DNA from: Planctomycetota bacterium
GTDB taxonomy: Bacteria; Planctomycetota; UBA1135; UBA2386
Assembly (NCBI GenBank): GCA_003235605.1
Contig: QJVU01000193.1
Location: 1-8,182, forward strand
Reading direction: 5' to 3'
Length of the DNA stretch: 8,182 nucleotides
Part shown: piece by piece, positions 1 through 6,093 of the stretch
Numbering within the stretch: the first letter of the stretch is position 1
Layout: each line of letters starts with the position of its first letter
Position numbers and translations under genes: made by a program
The notes under the pieces: generated by a model
The model's database searches: none
Told to the model about the DNA's origin: nothing
The model's input: the letters and a program-made list of their open reading frames with translations, nothing else

Positions 1-378
1 GTACCACTGGTCCCAGATCTTCTTTGCGGCGGCATCGCGCGCGCCCTCGTCGAGACCCTGGAAGTCCCTGCCGAGGAGCTGCGGGTGCTCGTCATAGTAG
101 GCCCCCGCCACCTGAAGGTGCCACAGGTGCAGCGGGTGGATGGGCACGGTCCCCAGGGCATCCTTGAAGGCAATCCGCTCCGCCCATTCGTCGAAGAACT
201 GCATGTCCATCTGCGAGTACTCGTGGGTGATCATCACGGGACTCCGATGGAGCTCCAGGAACGCGACAACCCGCAGCAGGGACGCCAGCACGATCACGAT
301 CGCCAGGACCTTGCGCCGGTGGCTCGAGAGCCAGGCTTCGATCCGCGCCAGTGGCGCGGCGGACAGGGGGTCGGTCAT
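1..378 (-). CDS. Partial membrane protein, GT-C (GT39-like) glycosyltransferase N-terminus
   Basis: This is the 5' part of a reverse-strand gene that runs off the left edge; 126 codons are visible with no stop. The start ATG is at 378-376, preceded by AAGGACC, a plausible ribosome site. Residues 1-20 are a cytoplasmic N-terminus. A basic HRRK precedes one hydrophobic helix at about 24-42 (VLAIVIVLASLLRVVAFLEL). An extracytoplasmic stretch follows, with an acidic cluster at about residues 58-68 (MDMQFFDEWAE), then His/Trp-rich sequence (HPLHLWHLQ). A first helix followed by a loop bearing conserved acidic residues is the layout of GT-C glycosyltransferases that use polyprenyl-phosphate sugars (GT39, ArnT). 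The donor, acceptor and C-terminal domains cannot be seen. It is transcribed divergently from another GT-C-like gene at 516, so both may work in the same envelope glycan or lipid modification; that is inference. It could also be another polytopic membrane protein. Confidence 0.72.
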   Translation of the reverse strand, partial: MTDPLSAAPLARIEAWLSSHRRKVLAIVIVLASLLRVVAFLELHRSPVMITHEYSQMDMQFFDEWAERIAFKDALGTVPIHPLHLWHLQVAGAYYDEHPQLLGRDFQGLDEGARDAAAKKIWDQWY

Positions 379-515
379 GGTCCTTGTGGGTGGAGACGGG
401 GCCGGCCAAGGGGCACCCTAGCGACGGAGGATGTGCTTCGCAACCGCCGGTACTTCGGGACATTCCCGCCATCGGTCTTGCTGCGGGTGCAGGGTTTCTG
501 GGATCGTGCTGGAGG
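379..515. promoter_or_regulatory. Divergent intergenic spacer, presumed to hold promoters of both glycosyltransferase-like genes
   Basis: This 137-bp spacer separates the reverse-strand start at 378 from the forward-strand start at 516. Divergent genes need promoters here, unless the leftward one is driven from elsewhere. I found no convincing sigma70 -35/-10 pair on either strand; the region is GC-rich. The best forward -35-like hexamer (TTGCTG at 478-483) has no good -10 partner. I saw no strong inverted repeat that would mark an operator. The call rests on gene orientation only. Confidence 0.3.
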
Positions 516-2201
516 ATGCCGCTCCAACGACAAGCCGACGAAGACGACACCGGAACAACAGCGGTCGGATCCCGTTGGCAGCGCTTCCTGGACCTGCTCG
601 ACCGACGCGGACACCTGCTCGCTCTCCTGCTCGTCCTGGCCGGCCTGGGTCTGCGTTGCACCACCAAGCTGGGCTACTGGTTCAACCCGGACGAAGGCAT
701 CAACTACTCCCTGGTCACCCACCCCACCTTCGCGAGGTGCTGGGAGGAGCTCACGGCCAACTCGCACCCGTTCGGCATCTCCGTCGTGGTGTGGCTGATG
801 GGCCACGTCAGCTTCGACCCCACATGGTTGCGCATGGAGGCGCTGGTGAGCGGCGTCGCGGCGATTCATCTGACCTGGCTGGCCGGCCGCGCGTGCGGCG
901 GCCCTCTTGCCGGCCTGGTGGCAGCCGCACTCGTCGCGCTGTCGCCGGCCGCTGTGGAGCAGTCCCAGGCACTCCGGCCCTACATGATGCAGCTGGCGTT
1001 CCTGGCCGGAGCTCTGTGGGGGATCTCTCGCTGGTTGCAGCACCGCCGAGGCCTGGTGACCTTCTCCATCTTCTTGACCCTGGCCGTGGTGACCCAGTTC
1101 AGCTCGTTCTTCGTCGTGGGCGCCCTCGGTGCCTGGCTGCTGGGGCTTCTGTGCGCCGGCCGGATACGGCGACAGGAGATCCTGCCCCTGGGGGCAGCGT
1201 TCATCGGGCCCATCGCCGGGATGACATTCCTCTACGTGTTCCATCTCGGTCCCCACCTGTTGGGCAAGGAGATCCAGGAGGACGCCCAGGAAACCTGGCT
1301 GGCCCCCTTCTTCGTGACCGGACCGGCGCACGCGTGGGGCACCTTGCTCGCCCTGCAACGCTACTTGTTCGGCGCGTACCTGGCCGGGGCGATGGTGCTC
1401 GTAGTGCTTGTGGCCCTGGGTTACGGGCTCTGGTCGTACCGCCCGATCTCGTGGCTCACGCTGATCATGCTGGTGGTGGCCCTCGCGGTATCGGCCATGA
1501 GCCTGTACCCGTTTGGCGGGACCCGCCACGGCTGCTACCTCCTGCTGTTCCTGGGCCTGATGCTGGGGGATTCCCTGGCGACCTTGGGGCGCCGGGGGCC
1601 ACGGCCTTTGCTATGGGCCTTGGGTATTGCTGCCGCTCTGGCGACTGTCGGCGGCCCGGTGGGGAAGCTCCTGGACAACGAACACACCAGGGGTGGACTG
1701 CCGGCAGAGCACGTCCTCAGCAGCCAGGACTGGCGGGAACTCGAAGAGCTTCTGGACACCATCGCCAAGACCAACGGTCTGCTGATCACCAACCTGCAGA
1801 CCTACTACGCCCTCCTGCCCAAGCTGAACCTGCACCGGCATCCGGACTTCGTCGTGGACGACCTCGCCCGACGCTCCCGTTGGGGAAAGTGCAGGGTGTT
1901 CGCAACCCACAGCTGGGACTCGACGATCCATCCGTCCCAGCGGGGGCAGAAGAAGCACCTGGGGACCTTCCTCCACGCGCTGGACAAGCGCTACCAGGAC
2001 ATCAACCTGCAGGCAGAGGAGAGGCTGTGGATCATCGTGGCCGGCTGGACGACCAACGAGGTATTCGAGGTGATGCAGCTCCAGAATCTCGTGGGAAAAC
2101 GAGCCCGGCTCATCCTCCGGCTCGTGGCCCGTCCGGGGTTCGCCGCCGTGGAGGTCCAGACCAAGCCGTTCCTGGAAGTCGTGGACAGCCTCGGCAGGTG
2201 A
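516..2201 (+). CDS. Polytopic GT-C fold glycosyltransferase (GT39/ArnT-like) with soluble C-terminal domain
   Basis: A 561-residue membrane protein, likely transferring a sugar from a polyprenyl-phosphate donor to an envelope acceptor; the substrate is unknown. Residues 1-31 are cytoplasmic and the first helix is about 33-48. The loop after it carries the acidic motif FNPDEG (56-61; D59, E60), the usual site of the conserved GT-C acidic residue. Further hydrophobic segments lie at about 104-124, 128-145, 158-175, 180-213, 224-245, 275-302, 311-330, 340-356 and 363-383. SQALRPYMMQL (150-160) matches the R-P-Y motif common in GT39-type proteins. YPFGGTRHGCYLL (331-343) is another family-like motif before the last helices. 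Residues 385-561 form a soluble domain I do not recognise, with many Trp and His. The reading frame is open from 351, but a start there would overlap the divergent gene and add non-membrane, low-quality sequence. ATG 516 is the best start, although GGAGG touches it with no spacer. The gene converges on GH3. Confidence 0.8.
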   Translation: MPLQRQADEDDTGTTAVGSRWQRFLDLLDRRGHLLALLLVLAGLGLRCTTKLGYWFNPDEGINYSLVTHPTFARCWEELTANSHPFGISVVVWLMGHVSFDPTWLRMEALVSGVAAIHLTWLAGRACGGPLAGLVAAALVALSPAAVEQSQALRPYMMQLAFLAGALWGISRWLQHRRGLVTFSIFLTLAVVTQFSSFFVVGALGAWLLGLLCAGRIRRQEILPLGAAFIGPIAGMTFLYVFHLGPHLLGKEIQEDAQETWLAPFFVTGPAHAWGTLLALQRYLFGAYLAGAMVLVVLVALGYGLWSYRPISWLTLIMLVVALAVSAMSLYPFGGTRHGCYLLLFLGLMLGDSLATLGRRGPRPLLWALGIAAALATVGGPVGKLLDNEHTRGGLPAEHVLSSQDWRELEELLDTIAKTNGLLITNLQTYYALLPKLNLHRHPDFVVDDLARRSRWGKCRVFATHSWDSTIHPSQRGQKKHLGTFLHALDKRYQDINLQAEERLWIIVAGWTTNEVFEVMQLQNLVGKRARLILRLVARPGFAAVEVQTKPFLEVVDSLGR

Positions 2202-2224
2202 CGCAGGGCCATCGGACCCTAGCG
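2202..2224. terminator. Imperfect hairpin at the convergent gene junction, possible bidirectional terminator
   Basis: The 17-bp gap between the two convergent stop codons, plus the first bases of the GH3 end, can fold as CGC-AGGG-CC, loop ATC, GG-(A)-CCCT-(A)-GCG. That is nine base pairs with two single-A bulges. It sits exactly where both transcripts should end. There is no U-tract on either side, so it is not a canonical intrinsic terminator. The position is suggestive but a stem of this size could arise by chance in GC-rich DNA. Confidence 0.28.
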
Positions 2225-4660
2225 AACCACCAGCATCGTGCTCTTGAGCTTGGTCGAGCTCGGACCCGTCGAGATCTCGAACTCGCCCGGTTCCACCACC
2301 CAGGTGTTGTCCAGGCTCAGGCCCGCCAGGTGCCGTGGAGTCAACACGAACCGCACGTTGCGCTCCTCCCCAGCCTTCAGGAGGACCCGCTCGAAGCCCC
2401 GCAGCTGCAGCGTGGGCCGGGTCACGGTGCTCACCTTGTCGCGGATGTAGCACTGCACGATCTCGGTGCCATCCACCTCGCCAGTGTTCTTCACCCGCAC
2501 GGACACCGTGGCTGCCTCGCCCACTCGGATCGTGGCTGCCTCGAGGACAGGATCGCCATACTCGAAGGTGGTGTAGCTGAGCCCAAAGCCAAAGGGGTAG
2601 AGAGGTGTCTTGTCGGCCAGGACATAGCCCCGGCGGGCAGAGGGTTTCTGGCTGTAGTGTGCCGGGATCTGGCCCACGGAACGTGGGAACGAGATCGTCA
2701 GCTTCCCTGACGGGTTCGTGTCCCCGAACAACACCTCCGCCAGGGCCGTGCCGCCCTCCTGCCCCAGATACCAACCCTCCAGAATGGCGTGCGCCTGCTC
2801 CGCGATCCTGTTGATGGTCAACGGTCGGCCGCCGAGCAGCACGACGACCACCGGCTTGCCAACGGCGTACACCTTGTCGAACAACTCCTGTTGGCGGCCG
2901 AGCAGGTCCAGGTTGTCCCGATCTCCCAAGTGGTACGTCGCCCATGCCTCTCGGCAGGTGGCTTCGTTCCCCCCCAGGAACATCACTGTGACGTCGGCCT
3001 TGCCGGCGATCTTGACGGCCTCCTCGATGCGTTCGGTGTCGTCTGCTGGCGGAGAAAGCTCCACCTTGTCCTTCCACCAGTCGGCGTCCTTCGGCGTGAT
3101 CCTGCATCCCTCCGCGTAGAGAACTTCGATATTGCCCACGTTGCCCGCCTTGCCCGCCTCGCCCGCCTCGCCTGTCTTGCCCGCCTCGCCCGTCTTGCTC
3201 GCCTCGCCCGCCTTTCCCGCCTTGCCCGCGCGCTGCCTCATCCCCTCGAGCATGGTGACCACGCGGCCAGGACCGTCCGGGTCGGTGTAGCCACCGAGCA
3301 TCTCCCGTTCCGCGTTCGGCCCGATCACCGCGATGGACTTGAGCTTCTTGTCATCGAGGGGGAGGGTCTTGCCCTCGTTCTTCAGCAACACGATGGCCTT
3401 GCGCGCTGCCTCCAATGCCAGTTCCTGGTGTTCCTTGCAGTTGACGATGCGCCTGGCTCGCTCCACATCGCAGTACGGCTGGTCCATCACCCCGCTCGCG
3501 AACTTGGCCCGCAGGATCCGTCGGACGGCACGATCCACCGAGGCCTCGGACACCTTCCCCGTCCGCACCAGCGCGGGGAGGTTCTTGTAACCCTTCGCCC
3601 ATGGCAGCTCGATGTCCACCTGCACTGCCAGCGCCCGCCGGCCGGCCTCGTCGAAGCTGTCCACGACGTGGTGCAGGGTCTTGAGCTGCTCGATGCCAAG
3701 GTAGTCGCTGACTACGAAGCCATCGAAACCCCATCGCGCCCGCAGGACGTCCACCATCAGCTTGCGGTTTGCGTGGAGCGGGACGCCGTCCACCTCGTTG
3801 TAGGAAGCCATCACGCTCAGGACGCCAGCCTCCCTGACGGCTGCCTCGAAGGACGGCAGGAAGACCTCGAGGATCTTGCGTTCGGAGTAGTTCGCCGGCG
3901 CACAGTTGGTGCCACCCGCAGGTTGCCCGTGAACAGCGAAGTGCTTGGCGGTCGCGAACACCCGGTCCGGCGGCAGCATTTGGTCCGGGCGCGCGCCCCT
4001 TCCCTGGAACCCGCGGATGCAGGCGACCCCCAGCCGGCTGACCAGCCAGGTGTCCTCGCCGTAGGTTTCCTCGGTGCGGCCCCAGCGTGGATCCCGACAC
4101 ACGTCCAAGACAGGAGTCAGCGCATGTTGGGCGCCACGCGCCCGCATCTCCCTGGCTACGACGCCGAAGATCCTCTCGATCAGGTCTTCGTCCCATGTGC
4201 ACGACAGGCCGATGGCCTGAGGGAAACACGTGCCTCCGGGAGCCATGTGGCCGTGGAGGCCCTCCTCGTGGAACATCGCCGGGATGCCCAGGCGGGTCTC
4301 CTCGATCAGGAACCGTTGGATCTCGTTCAGGTACGAGACCCCCTCCTCGAGGGTTTTCGCCTCTGTCGGCCGCGCGACCTGCCCGATCCCCAGGTACAGC
4401 AGCTTGCGGGCACCCTCGGGGTCGAAACGTCCCTTCTTGTCCAGGATCCCCTTGCCCCACTTCTCCTTGTCGCCTGCCATCGGCCAGACGCAGCAGATCT
4501 GCGCCACCTTCTCCTCCAAGGTCATGCGCGCCATCAGATCGTCGACACGCATGTCGATGGGCAGGGTGCGATCCCGGAAACGGTGATCTGCAGACACCCG
4601 GCCCGTACTCTCGCACGCGAGCAGAATGACCAGGCAGAAGAGGTACGGAGTCGGGTACAT
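2219..4660 (-). CDS. Glycoside hydrolase family 3 beta-glycosidase (beta-glucosidase/beta-xylosidase type), predicted lipoprotein
   Basis: An 813-residue GH3 enzyme that should release terminal beta-linked sugars from oligosaccharides. The N-terminus is hydrophobic with a lipobox, LFCLVILLAC (C16), pointing to a lipid anchor. The barrel domain (about 35-390) has RDPRWGRTEETYGED (189-203), KHF (239-241), ASYNEVDGVPLHAN and VVSDY, in which D319 is the expected nucleophile. The alpha/beta sandwich domain starts at LLKNEGKTLPL. It includes GGNEATCREA (563-572), where E566 or E571 may be the acid/base, then GDR (579-581) and a long GKPVVVVLLGGRPL segment. A fibronectin-III-like domain closes the protein (about 705-813). 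The length is normal for GH3 with FnIII, apart from a 33-residue GX(K/E) repeat at 478-510. The start is uncertain. ATG 4660 gives a signal without basic residues. In-frame TTG 4681 would add MRRETIR. GTG 4732 would overlap the upstream gene. All three starts lie in or next to the 28-bp palindrome. Substrate is not predictable from this sequence. Confidence 0.93.
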   Translation of the reverse strand: MYPTPYLFCLVILLACESTGRVSADHRFRDRTLPIDMRVDDLMARMTLEEKVAQICCVWPMAGDKEKWGKGILDKKGRFDPEGARKLLYLGIGQVARPTEAKTLEEGVSYLNEIQRFLIEETRLGIPAMFHEEGLHGHMAPGGTCFPQAIGLSCTWDEDLIERIFGVVAREMRARGAQHALTPVLDVCRDPRWGRTEETYGEDTWLVSRLGVACIRGFQGRGARPDQMLPPDRVFATAKHFAVHGQPAGGTNCAPANYSERKILEVFLPSFEAAVREAGVLSVMASYNEVDGVPLHANRKLMVDVLRARWGFDGFVVSDYLGIEQLKTLHHVVDSFDEAGRRALAVQVDIELPWAKGYKNLPALVRTGKVSEASVDRAVRRILRAKFASGVMDQPYCDVERARRIVNCKEHQELALEAARKAIVLLKNEGKTLPLDDKKLKSIAVIGPNAEREMLGGYTDPDGPGRVVTMLEGMRQRAGKAGKAGEASKTGEAGKTGEAGEAGKAGNVGNIEVLYAEGCRITPKDADWWKDKVELSPPADDTERIEEAVKIAGKADVTVMFLGGNEATCREAWATYHLGDRDNLDLLGRQQELFDKVYAVGKPVVVVLLGGRPLTINRIAEQAHAILEGWYLGQEGGTALAEVLFGDTNPSGKLTISFPRSVGQIPAHYSQKPSARRGYVLADKTPLYPFGFGLSYTTFEYGDPVLEAATIRVGEAATVSVRVKNTGEVDGTEIVQCYIRDKVSTVTRPTLQLRGFERVLLKAGEERNVRFVLTPRHLAGLSLDNTWVVEPGEFEISTGPSSTKLKSTMLVVR
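3131..3229 (-). repeat. In-frame 9-bp minisatellite coding a collagen-like Gly-X-Y tract inside GH3
   Basis: Eleven consecutive 9-bp units encode the triplets AGK, AGK, AGE, ASK, TGE, AGK, TGE, AGE, AGK, AGN and VGN. On the plus strand the unit is close to CGCCTTGCC or CGCCTCGCC. Gly (Ser once) recurs every third residue and the last position alternates Lys and Glu. The tract sits in the alpha/beta sandwich domain, between TMLEGMRQR and IEVLYAEGC, where GH3 relatives normally have a short loop. It is therefore probably a surface loop expanded by slippage. Unit gain or loss keeps the reading frame. Confidence 0.9.
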
Positions 4661-4707
4661 TCTTATCGTTTCACGCCGCAACGATAAGAATGTACCCGAC
4701 TCCGTAC
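4643..4707. repeat. Perfect 28-bp inverted repeat with 9-nt loop spanning the ECH-GH3 gap
   Basis: The left arm is 4643-4670 and the right arm 4680-4707, with loop TCACGCCGC at 4671-4679. I checked the arms base by base: all 28 positions are complementary and pairing stops just outside them. The left arm begins GTACGGAGTCGGGTAC and ends TCTTATCGTT; the right arm begins AACGATAAGA. On the reverse strand the element starts at the last base of the enoyl-CoA hydratase stop codon. It runs over the GH3 ATG (4660-4658) and its first codons. It lacks a following U-tract, so it is not a standard terminator. It may be an RNA hairpin controlling read-through or GH3 translation, an inserted palindromic element, or an inverted duplication. 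Confidence 0.95.
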
Positions 4708-5498
4708 TACCGGCGCTTCCACAAGGGGTCACGCTTTTCCAGGAAGGCCTGCGTGCCCTCCTTCATCTCATCCGTGGCGCTGATCATGCCGAACAGGTCG
4801 GCCTCCAGGTCGAGGCCGTGGCCGAGGCCCAGGTGGGCGCCGCGGCGGGCAGCCTGCTTCGCAAGTCCGAGGGCCAGCGGCCCCCTTCCGAGGATGCGCC
4901 GGGCCGTGTTCTCCACCTCTGGAAGCAGGTCCTGAGGCTCGAACACGCCGTTCACGAGCCCCAGGCGTTCCGCGGTCCTGGCGTCCACGGGGTCGCCGGT
5001 CAAGATCAGCTCCAGGGCCCGCCCCATGCCGATCAGGCGCGGCAGCCGCTGGGTCCCGCCGTAGCCCGGGATGATTCCCAGACCGACCTCCGGCAGGCCC
5101 AGACTGGCATTGGTGGAGGCATAGCGCAGATCGCAAGCCAGCGCCATCTCCAATCCGCCACCGAGGCAGTAGCCATTGATCGCCGCGATCACGGGTTTCG
5201 GGCTGTCCTCCACGAGCCGGGTCAGGTTCTGTCCCAGCCTGCTGTTGGCCTTGCCGTCCAACACCCCCTGCTTTGCGAGCATGGCGATGTCGGCACCGGC
5301 GATGAACGACTTCTCTCCCGCACCGGTGAGAATGATCACGCCGACGCCGGCGTCTGCCGAGCAGGCCTCGAAGGCCTCGGCGAGTTCCATGATCGTCTGG
5401 TTGTTGAGGGCATTGAGCCGCTTGGGCCGGTTGACGATCAACGTGGCGAGCAGGCCATCCCGCTTCATCAGGATGTTCGCCTCGCTTGGGTCGCTCAT
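4707..5498 (-). CDS. Enoyl-CoA hydratase/isomerase (crotonase family)
   Basis: A 263-residue crotonase, the usual length, expected to hydrate trans-2-enoyl-CoA to 3-hydroxyacyl-CoA in the cytoplasm. FIAGADIAML (65-74) forms the CoA-binding and first oxyanion region. NGYCLGGGLEMALACD (108-123) holds the second oxyanion glycines. Both catalytic glutamates of true hydratases are present: E117 (in GGGLE) and E137 (in LPEVGLGIIPG). GYGGTQRLPRLIG and the C-terminal EGTQAFLEKRDP are family hallmarks, so hydratase activity is favoured over a non-hydratase crotonase. The ATG at 5498 overlaps the TGA of the upstream prolyl isomerase by 4 bp (ATGA), implying translational coupling and settling the start. 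The TAG stop touches the 28-bp palindrome. With the thiolase three genes upstream it supplies two beta-oxidation-type steps; no 3-hydroxyacyl-CoA dehydrogenase or acyl-CoA dehydrogenase is visible here. Chain-length preference cannot be read from the sequence. Confidence 0.95.
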   Translation of the reverse strand: MSDPSEANILMKRDGLLATLIVNRPKRLNALNNQTIMELAEAFEACSADAGVGVIILTGAGEKSFIAGADIAMLAKQGVLDGKANSRLGQNLTRLVEDSPKPVIAAINGYCLGGGLEMALACDLRYASTNASLGLPEVGLGIIPGYGGTQRLPRLIGMGRALELILTGDPVDARTAERLGLVNGVFEPQDLLPEVENTARRILGRGPLALGLAKQAARRGAHLGLGHGLDLEADLFGMISATDEMKEGTQAFLEKRDPLWKRR

Positions 5499-6070
5499 GA
5501 TGCTTCGCCCTCGCCGGCTCCTTGTTCTGGTTCCTGGAGAGGCTCGACCACTCGCACGGTGACCCGCTCGATTCCGACTCGCTCCTTCGGCTTGCTCTCT
5601 TCACCACCATTGAAGGTGACATCGACGCCGGCGATCTCGTCCAGCACGTCCAGCCCCTCTTTCACGTGCCCGAAAACCGTGTACTGACCATCGAGGGAAC
5701 GGACGTGCTCACCATGGACGACGAAGAACTGGCTCCCCGCCGAGTTCGGATCCGAGCTCCGGGCCATGGACAGGACGCCACGCTCGTGGGGCAGGTCGCT
5801 GAACTCCGCACCTATCTGGTACCCCGGGCCGCCGGTGCCCGGGTGGCCGGTGGCACCCTTCCGGGTGTGGGGACACCCTCCCTGGATCATGAAGCCCTTG
5901 ATGACGCGATGAAACGCCAGCCCGTCGTAGAAGCCCTCTTGCGCGAGCTTGGCGAAGTTGCGCACATGCCCCGGCGCTTTCTCCGGGTAGAAGCCGATTA
6001 CCATCGTGCCCTTGTCGGTTTCCATGGTGGCTTCCAGCGCGGCGAGATCCACGGTGTCGAAATCGATCAT
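5495..6070 (-). CDS. Cyclophilin-type peptidyl-prolyl cis-trans isomerase, cytoplasmic
   Basis: A 191-residue single-domain cyclophilin that should catalyse cis-trans isomerisation of Xaa-Pro bonds. The catalytic core is intact: FHRV (53-56, with R55), GFMIQGG (59-65, with F60, M61, Q63), GVLSMAR (98-104), SQFFV (113-117) and LDGQYTVFG (127-135). As in many bacterial cyclophilins, the tryptophan that contributes to cyclosporin binding in human CypA is absent; Ser126 occupies the aligned place. There is no signal peptide, so it is cytoplasmic. The C-terminus is a short acidic tail rich in Glu and Gly (177-191). The frame is open further upstream, but the ATG at 6070 has a very strong AAGGAGGAG site just before it, and upstream residues would overlap the preceding gene. 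It begins 23 bp after the secreted paralogue and ends in a 4-bp overlap with the enoyl-CoA hydratase. The two cyclophilin domains are about 60-65% identical by my hand alignment, indicating tandem duplication. Confidence 0.95.
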   Translation of the reverse strand: MIDFDTVDLAALEATMETDKGTMVIGFYPEKAPGHVRNFAKLAQEGFYDGLAFHRVIKGFMIQGGCPHTRKGATGHPGTGGPGYQIGAEFSDLPHERGVLSMARSSDPNSAGSQFFVVHGEHVRSLDGQYTVFGHVKEGLDVLDEIAGVDVTFNGGEESKPKERVGIERVTVRVVEPLQEPEQGAGEGEAS

Positions 6071-6072
6071 GT

Positions 6073-6081
6073 CTCCTCCTT
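6073..6081 (-). promoter_or_regulatory. Strong Shine-Dalgarno site of the cytoplasmic prolyl isomerase
   Basis: Read on the reverse strand this is AAGGAGGAG followed by AC and ATG. It contains GGAGG in a register about 4 nt from the start. It is the best ribosome site in the window and fixes ATG 6070 over the much longer open frame upstream. Confidence 0.85.
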
Positions 6082-6093
6082 GGCCAGGGTCGG

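Noticed and set aside
478..506. Possible sigma70 promoter (TTGCTG plus a downstream hexamer) before the glycosyltransferase
   Set aside because: The hexamer at the correct distance (GGATCG) is a poor -10; not distinguishable from chance.
351..515. N-terminal extension of the glycosyltransferase from ATG 351
   Set aside because: It would overlap the divergent gene by 28 bp and add 55 residues with no structural pattern before the expected cytoplasmic N-terminus.
431..2710. Long plus-strand open frame (759 codons) overlapping the glycosyltransferase gene and the end of GH3
   Set aside because: Its translation is Arg/Pro/Gly-rich with no domain or membrane pattern, while the 516 frame has clear membrane helices and GT-C motifs. 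Long shadow frames are expected in high-GC DNA.
1611..3107. Reverse-strand open frame (498 codons) spanning the convergent junction
   Set aside because: It is out of frame with GH3 and antisense to the glycosyltransferase, has low-complexity Gly/Arg composition and no recognisable motif.
3131..3229. CRISPR-like array
   Set aside because: The unit is 9 bp with no unique spacers and lies in frame inside a well-supported enzyme gene; it is a coding minisatellite.
2789..4687. Plus-strand open frame antisense to nearly all of GH3 (632 codons)
   Set aside because: It mirrors GH3 codons, contains the repetitive ARL tract from the minisatellite, and shows no family motif. GC-biased third positions explain the absence of stops.
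4643..4707. Canonical intrinsic terminator, or integron attC site
   Set aside because: There is no U-tract after the stem on either strand, and the arms are perfectly paired without the conserved end boxes or the unpaired bases of attC sites. No integrase gene is present.
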